In this document: positions 1 to 9,232 of the stretch, piece after piece
Numbering within the stretch: position 1 is the stretch's first letter
How the letters are laid out: the number at the start of each line of letters is the position of its first letter
Source: ZC4RG17 sp036380875
Lineage (GTDB): Bacteria > Actinomycetota > Acidimicrobiia > Spongiisociales > ZC4RG35
Assembly: GCA_036380875.1 (NCBI GenBank)
Contig: DASVDX010000054.1
Coordinates: 1 to 64,000, forward strand
Direction of reading: 5' to 3'
Length of the DNA stretch: 64,000 nucleotides
Program-made: the position numbers and the translations under genes
The notes under the pieces: model-generated
What the model saw: only the letters and a program-made list of their open reading frames with translations
Told to the model about the DNA's origin: nothing
Databases searched by the model: none

Positions 1-1
1 A

Positions 2-1726
<1,725 letters not shown>

Positions 1727-1746
1727 TCTACCGTCGGCCGTCCGCC

Positions 1747-1752
1747 TACGGT
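1747..1752 (+). promoter_or_regulatory. -10-like box for leaderless start of the SnoaL-like gene
   Basis: TACGGT lies exactly 6 nt before ATG 1759 and no Shine-Dalgarno sequence fits, so transcription probably starts at or beside the start codon. No convincing -35 is seen. Confidence 0.45.
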
Positions 1753-1758
1753 GGAAGC

Positions 1759-2118
1759 ATGGAGCAACGGGAGAGAGACATCCTGGCGCTCGAACGTGAC
1801 TTCTGGCTCCGAGGCGGCGGCGATCCCGACTACTGGCGGCGTCACTTCGCCGAAGACGGCCTGATCGTGCTGTCCATCGGCATGATGGGAAAGCCCGAAG
1901 TGGTCTCCGTCATGGAAGGCGAGCGAGGCTGGTCGGACGTCGAGTTCGACGATGTCCGATGGGTCCACTCGCCGGACACGTCGATCGTCGGCTACGAGGC
2001 GCGGGCACGGTCGGCAGGCAGCGGCCAGGTCGACTACCAGGCGATGATCGCCAGCGGATACCGGAGGGACGACAGCGGTTGGCAGTTGATCTTCCACCAG
2101 CAGACACCACTCGTCTGA
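1759..2118 (+). CDS. SnoaL-like / DUF4440-type small protein
   Basis: 119-residue soluble protein of cone-shaped alpha+beta (NTF2/SnoaL-like) character. The N-terminal helix (LALERDFWLRGGGDPDYWRRHFAEDG) is followed by strands ending in a sheet motif (DDSGWQLIFHQQTPL), the usual pattern of DUF4440 and SnoaL-like proteins. Members include polyketide cyclases, ketosteroid isomerase relatives and stress proteins, so no reaction can be assigned. ATG 1759 is preceded by TACGGT at 6 nt. The stop lies inside the start region of the following sulfotransferase gene, which suggests cotranscription. Confidence 0.7.
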   Translation: MEQRERDILALERDFWLRGGGDPDYWRRHFAEDGLIVLSIGMMGKPEVVSVMEGERGWSDVEFDDVRWVHSPDTSIVGYEARARSAGSGQVDYQAMIASGYRRDDSGWQLIFHQQTPLV

Positions 2119-2975
2119 GCCAGAGCGACGGCCCTGTCTTCATAGTCGGCGCTCCCCGGTCGGGGTCGTCGATCCTCTATCGCACCCTGCTCAAGCACCC
2201 AACGTTCCAAGTGACGGGGCCCGAGGAGCTGGCTCTGGCAGAGTCGGCCGTGCTCAACAAGCTCGACTCCGCGCCACGGTGGAAGCCGCCCCGGCCCCGA
2301 GGGTTGTGGCTGTACTTCCTGGGCAACGAAGCCGCCTATTCGGCGTTCTGCGACGAGGTGAGGCGCATCACCGGCGGGGTCGGCGTCCCCGAGGACGGCA
2401 AGGCGCCGCCCTGGGCGGCCCCGGTGCTCGAAGCGTTCGTGCGTCATGCCTCCGCCGTCCGTGGATGCCGACGGCTCCTCGAGAAGACCCCCACGCACGT
2501 CGAGCGCGCCGAGTGGCTGCTCGATGCCCTGCCCTCGGCGAAGCTCCTCTTCATCCACCGCCATCCGGTCGACACGTACACGTCGTATCTGCGCCGGGCG
2601 GCGGTGGACCCGGAGGCGACCTGGGCCGACTTGACCGTCGACGAGTTCGCCGAGATCTACCGGCGTCACGGGCGGATCGCCCAGCAGTTGGCGTTGCAAG
2701 CCCCCGACCGTTTCCACACCGTCTCCTACGAGGAGTTCACATCGGATCCCGTTTCGGTGACCGCCGGTCTCTGCGAGTTCCTCGGGGAGACGTTCGTTCC
2801 CGAGATCGTGGAAGAGCCGAACCCCGATCTCGCCCGTGCCCGCTTCGACCCGCACCTGTACGGGGAGATCACGCGTCGGACCAAGGACAACTCCGAGTAC
2901 ATCGACGAGGCCACCGCCGGCGCGATCATGGAATGCACCGCCGACGTGGCCGGCGGCTGGGGTTACACGGGTTAG
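2079..2975 (+). CDS. PAPS-dependent sulfotransferase family protein
   Basis: Cytosolic-type sulfotransferase fold expected to transfer sulfate from PAPS to an unknown acceptor. The 5'-phosphosulfate loop is near residue 24 (VGAPRSGSSILYRTLLKHP) and the 3'-phosphate motif is LLFIHRHPVDTYTSYLRR. The total of about 298 residues is normal for the Sulfotransfer_3 group. No ATG or GTG lies near the conserved N-terminus. TTG 2079, preceded by GGAGGG ten bases upstream, is the best start; CTG 2115, overlapping the previous stop as CTGA, is the alternative. The gene overlaps the SnoaL-like gene by up to 40 nt, so translation is probably coupled. The acceptor is not inferable from context. Confidence 0.85.
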   Translation: MAVDLPPADTTRLSQSDGPVFIVGAPRSGSSILYRTLLKHPTFQVTGPEELALAESAVLNKLDSAPRWKPPRPRGLWLYFLGNEAAYSAFCDEVRRITGGVGVPEDGKAPPWAAPVLEAFVRHASAVRGCRRLLEKTPTHVERAEWLLDALPSAKLLFIHRHPVDTYTSYLRRAAVDPEATWADLTVDEFAEIYRRHGRIAQQLALQAPDRFHTVSYEEFTSDPVSVTAGLCEFLGETFVPEIVEEPNPDLARARFDPHLYGEITRRTKDNSEYIDEATAGAIMECTADVAGGWGYTG

Positions 2976-3036
2976 GCATGGAGGCGGATCGGGTCCAAAA
3001 TGTCGCCTAGCCCGCCATGCCCGAGGTCGTTTGGCC

Positions 3037-4284
3037 GTGCCTGAAATCGTCCTAGTTCGTCACGCCGAGTCCGAGGCCAACGCCGCCGCGGCGTGGCAAG
3101 GGCGCGGCAACGCCGGCCTGAGTGTCGCTGGCCGCCAGCAGGTGTCGGCTCTCGCCCGGAGAGTCGACGGCCACCGCTTCGACGCCGTGGTGTCCTCGCC
3201 CCTGGCGCGGGCATACGAGACCGCAGCCGCCTTCTCCGACGAGCCAGAGATCGAAGACGACCTGATCGAGATCGACCTCGGCAGATGGGAAGGTGTTCCC
3301 TTCGACACGGTCGCCGAGAAGGACGGCGTGCTCCTCCGCTCGATCTACAACGGTGCCGACGAGCCGTTCGGCGAAATCGGGGAACGGATGAGCGAGGTGG
3401 CGGCGCGGGCGTGGGCGGTGATCGATCGCCTCGCCGAGCGGGTGGGGCCCAACGGACGGGCGGTGGTGGTCACCCACGGCGGAGTCATCGACTCGGTGCT
3501 CTCCACGCTGCTGCCCACCGTCAGCCGCCGGCCCCACCGCATGGCCGCCAACTCGTCGCTCACCCATCTGGTGGGAAACCCCGGCTACTGGCGATTGAAG
3601 CGGTTCAACGACACCACCCATCTCGGCCGCCTCTCCGTGCCCGCCGCCGGGTACCTGGAGGCGGGAGACCCGGTAGTCGCCCTGATCCGCCACGGCAGGA
3701 CTCGAGCCAACGTCGACGGCCGCTTCCAGGGCCAGTCCTGCTGGGGCCTGGACGAAGTCGGCACGGAGCAGGCCCAGTGGCTGGCCGAGTGGTACGGGCG
3801 CCTCGACCGGGTCTACACCTCGCCGCTGTCACGGGCCGCCGACACGGCGGCGGTGATCTGCGCCAACACCCCGGTGCCGGTCGACGGGCTGATGGAGATC
3901 TCCCTCGGCGTGTGGGAGGGCCTCACGTGGAACGAGGTATGGGACGGGTGGGGCGAGACTGCCCGCCGCATCTACGAAGAAGGGGAGGACTTGCCTCGGG
4001 GCGAACACGGCGAGACCTGGGCCGAGGCCACCCGGCGGATGGCCGATACTCTGGCTTCGCTGGAGCTCGCGCCCGGCGACGTGACCGGGGTGGTCACGCA
4101 CGGCGGTGTCATCCGCGCCTTCGTCGGGACTCTGTCGGGCGACAACTCGGCGACGATGAGCCGCCTGGCCACACCGGAGAACACCTCGGTCACCCATGTG
4201 GCGATGACGGCCAATGGGCCGGTGCTGTGCGACTACGGAGTGGCACCCCACCTCGAGACGACGCCCCAGGCGGTCGACCGGTGA
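3037..4284 (+). CDS. Tandem two-domain histidine phosphatase (phosphoglycerate mutase-like)
   Basis: One 415-residue chain with two complete histidine-phosphatase domains. Domain 1 starts LVRHAESEANAAAAWQGRG and has its second histidine in VVTHGGVIDS. Domain 2 starts LIRHGRTRANVDGRFQGQ and has VVTHGGVIRAFVG. Each has the phospho-acceptor RHA/RHG and the distal THGG histidine, so both look catalytic. Single-domain members (about 200 residues) act on sugar phosphates, cobalamin precursors and other small phosphomonoesters; no substrate can be given here. GTG 3037 starts directly at the first strand (PEIVLVRH). The stop overlaps the next gene's GTG as GTGA. Confidence 0.88.
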   Translation: MPEIVLVRHAESEANAAAAWQGRGNAGLSVAGRQQVSALARRVDGHRFDAVVSSPLARAYETAAAFSDEPEIEDDLIEIDLGRWEGVPFDTVAEKDGVLLRSIYNGADEPFGEIGERMSEVAARAWAVIDRLAERVGPNGRAVVVTHGGVIDSVLSTLLPTVSRRPHRMAANSSLTHLVGNPGYWRLKRFNDTTHLGRLSVPAAGYLEAGDPVVALIRHGRTRANVDGRFQGQSCWGLDEVGTEQAQWLAEWYGRLDRVYTSPLSRAADTAAVICANTPVPVDGLMEISLGVWEGLTWNEVWDGWGETARRIYEEGEDLPRGEHGETWAEATRRMADTLASLELAPGDVTGVVTHGGVIRAFVGTLSGDNSATMSRLATPENTSVTHVAMTANGPVLCDYGVAPHLETTPQAVDR

Positions 4285-4859
4285 GCTACGACAACCGCCG
4301 CTACGCCCTCGTCAACCGCTGGGACCCGAGTCACCTGAAGAAGGTCGACCGGCTGCTCCCGCTCCAGCCGGGCGACCGCGTGCTGGAGGTGGGTTGCGGG
4401 TCCGGCCATCTCACCCGGCGCCTGGCCGGGCGAGGAATCGACATCGTCGGTATCGACGCCAACCCCAATGCCGCCGAGGTGGCGGGAACCGAGCGCGTGC
4501 AGACCATGCGTGCAGAGCAGTTGGACTTCGAGGACTCCAGCTTCGACGCCATCATCTCCATCCATGCCATTGAGCACATCCCGGCGCTGGAGGCGGCATT
4601 CGCCGAGATGGCCCGGGTGTTGCGGCCGGAGGGACGGGCGCTCTTCATCTATCCCGCCGAGCCGATCATGGGCCTGTACGCCATTCCCACCTCGGTGATC
4701 CTCCACGGCACACCTTTCAAGGCCCGCCAGGTCCATTGCCACAAGCTGTGGCCCGCCAAGGTGCGGCGGATGGTGGAGCCGCTCGGCTGGACGGAGACCC
4801 ACCGCCAGTTCGATCTCCTCAAGAGCCCCCAGTTCGTCTCGCGGTTCGTCGCCTCCTGA
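4281..4859 (+). CDS. Class I SAM-dependent methyltransferase
   Basis: 192-residue Methyltransf_11-type enzyme. Motif I is VLEVGCGSGHLTRRLAGRG, the acidic ribose-binding residue is in IVGIDANP, and the later motif IISIHAIEHIPALEAAFAEM is followed by RVLRPEGRALF. It transfers a methyl group from S-adenosylmethionine to an unidentified small molecule; UbiE/quinone-type and other small-molecule methylases look alike at this level. Start GTG 4281 overlaps the preceding phosphatase stop by 4 nt, so the two are translationally coupled and may act in the same pathway. Confidence 0.88.
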   Translation: MSYDNRRYALVNRWDPSHLKKVDRLLPLQPGDRVLEVGCGSGHLTRRLAGRGIDIVGIDANPNAAEVAGTERVQTMRAEQLDFEDSSFDAIISIHAIEHIPALEAAFAEMARVLRPEGRALFIYPAEPIMGLYAIPTSVILHGTPFKARQVHCHKLWPAKVRRMVEPLGWTETHRQFDLLKSPQFVSRFVAS

Positions 4860-4929
4860 CGGGGGCAGTCCTTGGTTGGGCGATGGGGATGGGGGAACAT
4901 GGAGGCACGTGGCCATCCAGGAGACCGCC

Positions 4930-6225
4930 GTGCCCCGCACCTTCGTCCTCGACACCTGCGTCCTTCTCGCCGATCCCAACGCCGTCCTCCGCTTCGACGA
5001 ACACGAGGTGGTGCTGCCGTTGGTGGTGGTCGAAGAGCTGGACCGGAAGAAGACCCGGCTCGACGAGGTAGGGGCCAACGCCCGCGCCGCCATCCGTCTT
5101 CTGGAGAGCCTCGGGGCTTCTCGTCCGGGAGGGATGCGGGAGCCGGTGGCTCTCCCGTCCGGGGGGACGCTTCGGATCGAGATCAACGGGATCAACTCCG
5201 ATCGTCTCCCTCCAGTCCTCGACCCCACCACGCCCGACCACCGGATCCTCTCCACGTGTTTCAATCTCGACGCCCCGGTGCTGGTGACGAAAGACGCCAG
5301 CCTGCGCATCAAGGGCGCCCAATTGGGGATCGAGGTGCAGGACTACAGGGCAGACACGGTCCAGGTTGACCAGGTCTACTCGGGCATCGTCGAGCACGTC
5401 ACCGACGAGGCCACCGTCGACCGCCTATTCGAAGAGGGGAAGATCACCCTCGACCTCGGCGCCCTCGTCAACGAGTTCGTCGTTCTGCGCGCCGGACGGT
5501 CGCGCTCCGGCCTCGCCCGGGTGGTGGAGGCCGGGCCGCCCGTGGTCGTCGAACGCGTCCCGACCCACGTGCGGGCGTTCGGGGTGGAGCCGAAGAACCT
5601 GGCGCAGACGATCGCCTTGCACCACCTCCTCGACCCGGACATCTCCGCCGTGTCGATGATGGGCAATGCCGGGTCGGGCAAGACGTTTCTGGCCCTGGCG
5701 GCGGCTCTGGAGCAGGTCCTGGAGCAGCGGCGGTATCGCCGGGTGTCGGTCTACCGGCCGCTCGTGCCTGTCGGCCGCCAGGAAGTCGGCTATCTGCCCG
5801 GCGACCTGTCGGAGAAACTGGCGCCTTGGATGGCGGCGGTCAACGACAACCTCTACGCCTTGTTCTCGGACGCCGGAGCGGACGGAGCCAAGGCAGCGGT
5901 GGAGGAGTTGATCGACCGGGGCGAGCTGGAGTTGGCCGCTGTCACCTATCTGCGCGGCCGCTCGATCACCGACGAGTTCGTCATCATCGACGAGGCCCAG
6001 AACCTGGAGTTGGCCACCCTGAAGGTGATCCTCACCCGGATGGGACGCAACTCGAAGGTCGTGTTCTGCGGCGACCTGAGCCAGGTCGACAACCCCTACA
6101 TCTCTCCATACGGCGGCATGGCGGCGCTGATCGAGAAGTTCAAGGGGTCGGACCTGTTCGGCCACGTCACCCTGGATCGCACGATCCGCTCCCCACTGGC
6201 GGAGCTCGCCGCCGCGTTTTTATGA
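4930..6225 (+). CDS. phoH2: PIN-PhoH fusion ATPase/ribonuclease (PhoH2-like)
   Basis: 431 residues. The N-terminal PIN domain has its acidic residues in place (FVLDTCVLLADP, VVVEELDRKK, TPDHRILSTC, VTKDASLRIKG). The C-terminal PhoH ATPase has Walker A GNAGSGKT at about residues 245-252 and Walker B VIIDEAQNLE near 350. Homologues (PhoH2) are ATP-driven RNA unwinding and cleavage proteins linked to stress or toxin-like roles. GTG 4930 is chosen because AGGAG sits 6 nt upstream; GTG 4909 is an alternative. No small antitoxin-like ORF precedes it. Its stop codon lies inside the left arm of the palindromic repeat at 6217. Confidence 0.9.
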   Translation: MPRTFVLDTCVLLADPNAVLRFDEHEVVLPLVVVEELDRKKTRLDEVGANARAAIRLLESLGASRPGGMREPVALPSGGTLRIEINGINSDRLPPVLDPTTPDHRILSTCFNLDAPVLVTKDASLRIKGAQLGIEVQDYRADTVQVDQVYSGIVEHVTDEATVDRLFEEGKITLDLGALVNEFVVLRAGRSRSGLARVVEAGPPVVVERVPTHVRAFGVEPKNLAQTIALHHLLDPDISAVSMMGNAGSGKTFLALAAALEQVLEQRRYRRVSVYRPLVPVGRQEVGYLPGDLSEKLAPWMAAVNDNLYALFSDAGADGAKAAVEELIDRGELELAAVTYLRGRSITDEFVIIDEAQNLELATLKVILTRMGRNSKVVFCGDLSQVDNPYISPYGGMAALIEKFKGSDLFGHVTLDRTIRSPLAELAAAFL

Positions 6226-6323
6226 CCGAAACGTTGCGTCTGGCGCAACGTTTCGATCAAGAGATCGCCTCGATTTCTCTTGACCGGAATGTTGCGTTTC
6301 CCGCCACGAATTGGTCATAAAAA
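6217..6323. repeat. REPIN/MITE-like palindromic element between convergent genes
   Basis: 107-bp element with perfect 11-bp ends, TTTTTATGACC (6217-6227) and GGTCATAAAAA (6313-6323). Inside are four copies of a unit of about 17 bp, TGACCGAAACGTTGCGT: forward 6223-6239, inverted 6244-6260, forward 6281-6297 (15/17 identical to the first) and a degenerate inverted copy at 6301-6317 (12/17). The first pair forms a perfect 11-bp hairpin with a 5-nt loop. The junction forms a second hairpin, TCAAGAGA (6257-6264) with TCTCTTGA (6276-6283). No U-tract follows the stems in either direction, so it is not a canonical intrinsic terminator. No coding content. Confidence 0.8.
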
Positions 6324-6326
6324 CCC

Positions 6327-8741
6327 CTAAGGCTGCTCCGGCCATGGGTGTTTGGGGTAGCGGCCGGCCATCTGCTTTCGGACTTCCTGCCACGATCCCT
6401 CCCAGAAGCCGGCCAGGTCGGACGTGACCTGGATCGGCCGGTTTGCCGGCGAGAGCAACTCCACCACCACGGGACGTCCGCCGACCAGCGGCGTCTGCCT
6501 CACACCGAACATGTCCTGCACCCGCACCGAGAGGCGGGGCACGTCGCCGGAATAGTCGAACGGCACCCGCCGTCCCGACGGGAGCGTGAAATGGGTCGGG
6601 GCTTCGATGTCGAGCCGCCGGCGCCGCTCGTGGCCCAGGGCATGCGACAACACGGCGAGGAGGTCGAGTGCCGCCACGTCTTCCCAGCTTCGGGCCGCCA
6701 CCAGGTGGGGGCCGAGCCACGCCTCGAGGTCCGTCAGCAGGGCTTCGTCCGACCAGTCCGGCCATGAGTCGGGATCGCTTCGGGCCAGGTGGCGAACCCG
6801 GTCCCGCAGCCCGGCGGCGGCACTGGACCAGGGGAGCGAATCGATCCCCATCCGCCGAATCCGCTGGAGCAGTGCCGAGGTCGTCTCGTCGGACGGCTCG
6901 GGGCGCCGGTCCCGGCTGTCGAGCACGAGGCCGCCCAGGCGCCGTTCAGTGCGCTCGACGAGGCGATCCCCCTCCCAGATCAGGCGGGTGGCCTCCTCGA
7001 CGTCGTCCGAGAACACCTCCGCCACCGTGGCGGCGTCGATCGCCGCCGCCAGCCGGATCCGGGCATCCTTGCGGCGTCCGTCGAGGTCGGCGGCGACGAG
7101 GAACTGCTCCGTTCCCAGGGGGTCGCTGGAGGCCACGAACGCCGTTGTCCCGGTTCGCAACTGGAACCTACCCGGGCTGCCCCGCCGGATCGCCAGCCGG
7201 TCGGGGAAAGCCAGCGCCAATACACGACCGGCCCGGTCCACCTCCACCGCTTCCAGCCGGTCGACGCCGGCTCGTCCGGCTAGGTCTGCCGCCACGTCTC
7301 GCAGCCTGGCCAGAGCCGCACCCACCGCCGCAGGGTGGCGGAAAGCCCGGTCGGTGGCCAGGCGCACCCGGACGGCGATGTCGGCGGGCAGATCGTCGGG
7401 CGTTCCTCGCATCGGGTCCCTCTCGGAGAGGATCGTCGCCAGCCACACCGCCAGCGCCCGGTCCTGGCCGGCGTCCACCACCATCCGCGCCAGACGGGGA
7501 TGCAGAGGGAGCTCGGCCATCTGTCGACCGGTGGACGTTGTCCGTCCGTCCTGGTCGATCGCCCCGAGAGCGGTGAGCAGGGTCACCGCCTCTGTCCAAG
7601 CCGACGGGGGCGGAGGGTCCAGCCAACGCAAGGCAGCCGGGTCGGTCACCCCCCAGGCTGCCAGCTCCAGGACGAGCCCGGCCAGATCCACCTGGGTGAT
7701 CTCGGGGTCGATCGCCGGGCGGCGGGCCGCGTGCTCCATCTTCGACCACAGCCGGTAGGCGACACCTGGTCCGAGCCGCCCCGCCCGGCCGGCCCGTTGA
7801 TCCGCCGACGCCCGGGAGATCGGCACAGTGCGAAGCCGGGTCATGCCGGTTCTCGGATCGAAGCGCGGCGCTCGAGCCAATCCCGTGTCGACGACCGCGG
7901 TCACCCCCTCCACCGTGAGGCTCGACTCGGCGATGTCGGTAGACAAGACGACTTTGCGGAACGGCGGTGCCGAGGGGGCGATCGCCCGGTCCTGTTCGGC
8001 GGGGGGAAGGGAGCCGTGGAGGATCCGCACGTCAGCGAGGACATCGGCCAGCTTCGCCTCCACGCGACGGATCTCGGCCATACCGGGGAGGAACACGAGG
8101 ACGTCACCTTCCGTTCCCCCCAGAGCCCGTCTCACAGCCCGGGCCACGTGGGACTCCAGGTCACGGGTCCGGGGTGGTGGCGGGTCCCAGCGGATGTCGA
8201 CCGGGAACGTTTCGGCGGGTGCCTCGACCACGGCGGCGCCGCCCAGCAGGTCGGCGAAGGCGGAGGCGTCGATCGTCGCCGACATCAGCAGGAGCCTCAG
8301 GTCCGGGCGCAGGCTGCGGCGGATGTCCAGCGTCAGCGCCAGCCCCAGGTCCGTCTGCAGGTTGCGTTCGTGGACCTCGTCGAACACCACCATCGACACG
8401 CCCGGAAGGGACGGGTCGGCCTGCAGGCGCCTGGTCAGCACTCCCTCGGTGACCACCTCTATCCGGGTCCGGGGGCCGGTGGCGCGGTCGTGACGGGTGA
8501 CGTAGCCGACCGTTTCGCCGACCGGTTCCCCGATGAGGGACGCCATCCGGCGGGCGGCTGCCCTGGTGGCCAACCGCCGCGGCTCCAGGACCACGATCCT
8601 CCCCGCCACCGAGTCGAGCAGGCGGAGAGGCACCCAGGTCGTCTTGCCCGATCCCGGGGGCGCCACCAACACCGCCATCTGCGTCTCGTCCAGGACACGG
8701 CGCAATTCGGGAAGGGCGGCGTCGACGGGGAGTCGGTCCAT
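6327..8741 (-). CDS. hrpB: ATP-dependent RNA helicase HrpB
   Basis: 804-residue DEAH-box helicase. Walker A is VAPPGSGKTTWVPLRLL near residue 30, the DEVH motif is VVFDEVHERNLQTDLGL, motif III is LLMSATIDASAF, and QRAGRAGRLGPGVAYRLW is motif VI. The C-terminal HrpB signature (LPSGRRVPFDYSGDVPRLSVRVQDMFG and VVELLSPANRPIQVTSDLAGFW) separates it from HrpA. RNA targets in this lineage are unknown. ATG 8741 is preferred over GTG 8744 because TACCCT lies 7 nt before the ATG. It is convergent with the PhoH gene across the palindromic element and divergent from the PPOX gene. Confidence 0.95.
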   Translation of the reverse strand: MDRLPVDAALPELRRVLDETQMAVLVAPPGSGKTTWVPLRLLDSVAGRIVVLEPRRLATRAAARRMASLIGEPVGETVGYVTRHDRATGPRTRIEVVTEGVLTRRLQADPSLPGVSMVVFDEVHERNLQTDLGLALTLDIRRSLRPDLRLLLMSATIDASAFADLLGGAAVVEAPAETFPVDIRWDPPPPRTRDLESHVARAVRRALGGTEGDVLVFLPGMAEIRRVEAKLADVLADVRILHGSLPPAEQDRAIAPSAPPFRKVVLSTDIAESSLTVEGVTAVVDTGLARAPRFDPRTGMTRLRTVPISRASADQRAGRAGRLGPGVAYRLWSKMEHAARRPAIDPEITQVDLAGLVLELAAWGVTDPAALRWLDPPPPSAWTEAVTLLTALGAIDQDGRTTSTGRQMAELPLHPRLARMVVDAGQDRALAVWLATILSERDPMRGTPDDLPADIAVRVRLATDRAFRHPAAVGAALARLRDVAADLAGRAGVDRLEAVEVDRAGRVLALAFPDRLAIRRGSPGRFQLRTGTTAFVASSDPLGTEQFLVAADLDGRRKDARIRLAAAIDAATVAEVFSDDVEEATRLIWEGDRLVERTERRLGGLVLDSRDRRPEPSDETTSALLQRIRRMGIDSLPWSSAAAGLRDRVRHLARSDPDSWPDWSDEALLTDLEAWLGPHLVAARSWEDVAALDLLAVLSHALGHERRRRLDIEAPTHFTLPSGRRVPFDYSGDVPRLSVRVQDMFGVRQTPLVGGRPVVVELLSPANRPIQVTSDLAGFWEGSWQEVRKQMAGRYPKHPWPEQP

Positions 8742-8748
8742 CACCCGG

Positions 8749-8754
8749 AGGGTA
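8749..8754 (-). promoter_or_regulatory. -10-like box for leaderless hrpB
   Basis: Reverse-strand TACCCT sits 7 nt before ATG 8741 with no ribosome binding site between, consistent with a leaderless transcript. Confidence 0.4.
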
Positions 8755-8816
8755 GGGAGGGAATGGCGGGCGTCCGTCGCCGGTTCACCGACAGGTCAGG
8801 TGAGAAGGAGAAGGAA

Positions 8817-9230
8817 TTGGATCTCGCTTCAGCCATCGAGTTCGCTACGCCCCGCCACCGAGGCGTGCTGCTCGCCATCCAGCCCGATGGCATGCCCCAC
8901 GCCTCCAACGTCGTCTACGCCATCTTCGACGGCGCCCTCCATGTCTCGGTCACCGACCACCGCGTCAAAACCCGCAATGTGCGGCGCGATCCCCGAGCCG
9001 CCATGTACGTGCTGGGGGACGACTTCAACCAATGGGTGGTGATCGAGGGCGAGGTCACCCTCACACCGGTCACCACCGACCCCGACGACGACAGCGCCAG
9101 GATGCTGCGGCGGGTCTACCAGGAGATCGCCGGCCCACATCCGGACTGGGACGAGTTCAACCAGGCGATGATCGAGGACGAAAGGCTCGTGTTGACGATC
9201 CACCCGATCCGGGCCTACGGCCACATCTGA
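8817..9230 (+). CDS. PPOX-class F420/FMN-dependent oxidoreductase
   Basis: 137-residue split-barrel flavin/deazaflavin-binding protein. The pattern is that of the pyridoxamine-phosphate-oxidase-like F420 group: RHRGVLLAIQPDGMPHASNV, then a strand pair (DGALHVSVTDHRVKTRNVRRDPRAAMYVL) and WVVIEGEVTLTP. Such proteins bind F420, FMN or heme and reduce varied substrates; which one is not decidable. TTG 8817 is chosen because AGAAGGAG lies 6 nt upstream and the first residues (LDLASA) match family starts. The in-frame ATG 8763 has only a purine run 2 nt upstream and would add 18 residues. Its stop is 2 nt from the convergent DUF445 gene. Confidence 0.82.
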   Translation: MDLASAIEFATPRHRGVLLAIQPDGMPHASNVVYAIFDGALHVSVTDHRVKTRNVRRDPRAAMYVLGDDFNQWVVIEGEVTLTPVTTDPDDDSARMLRRVYQEIAGPHPDWDEFNQAMIEDERLVLTIHPIRAYGHI

Positions 9231-9232
9231 GC

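Noticed and set aside
1959..2078. Extended N-terminus of the sulfotransferase from ATG 1959
   Set aside because: The added 40 residues are Arg/Pro-rich shadow sequence fully inside the SnoaL-like gene and lack family similarity.
4930..6225. PIN-PhoH as a classical two-gene toxin-antitoxin locus
   Set aside because: No small antitoxin-like frame overlaps or precedes the gene; the preceding 70 nt carry only its ribosome binding site.
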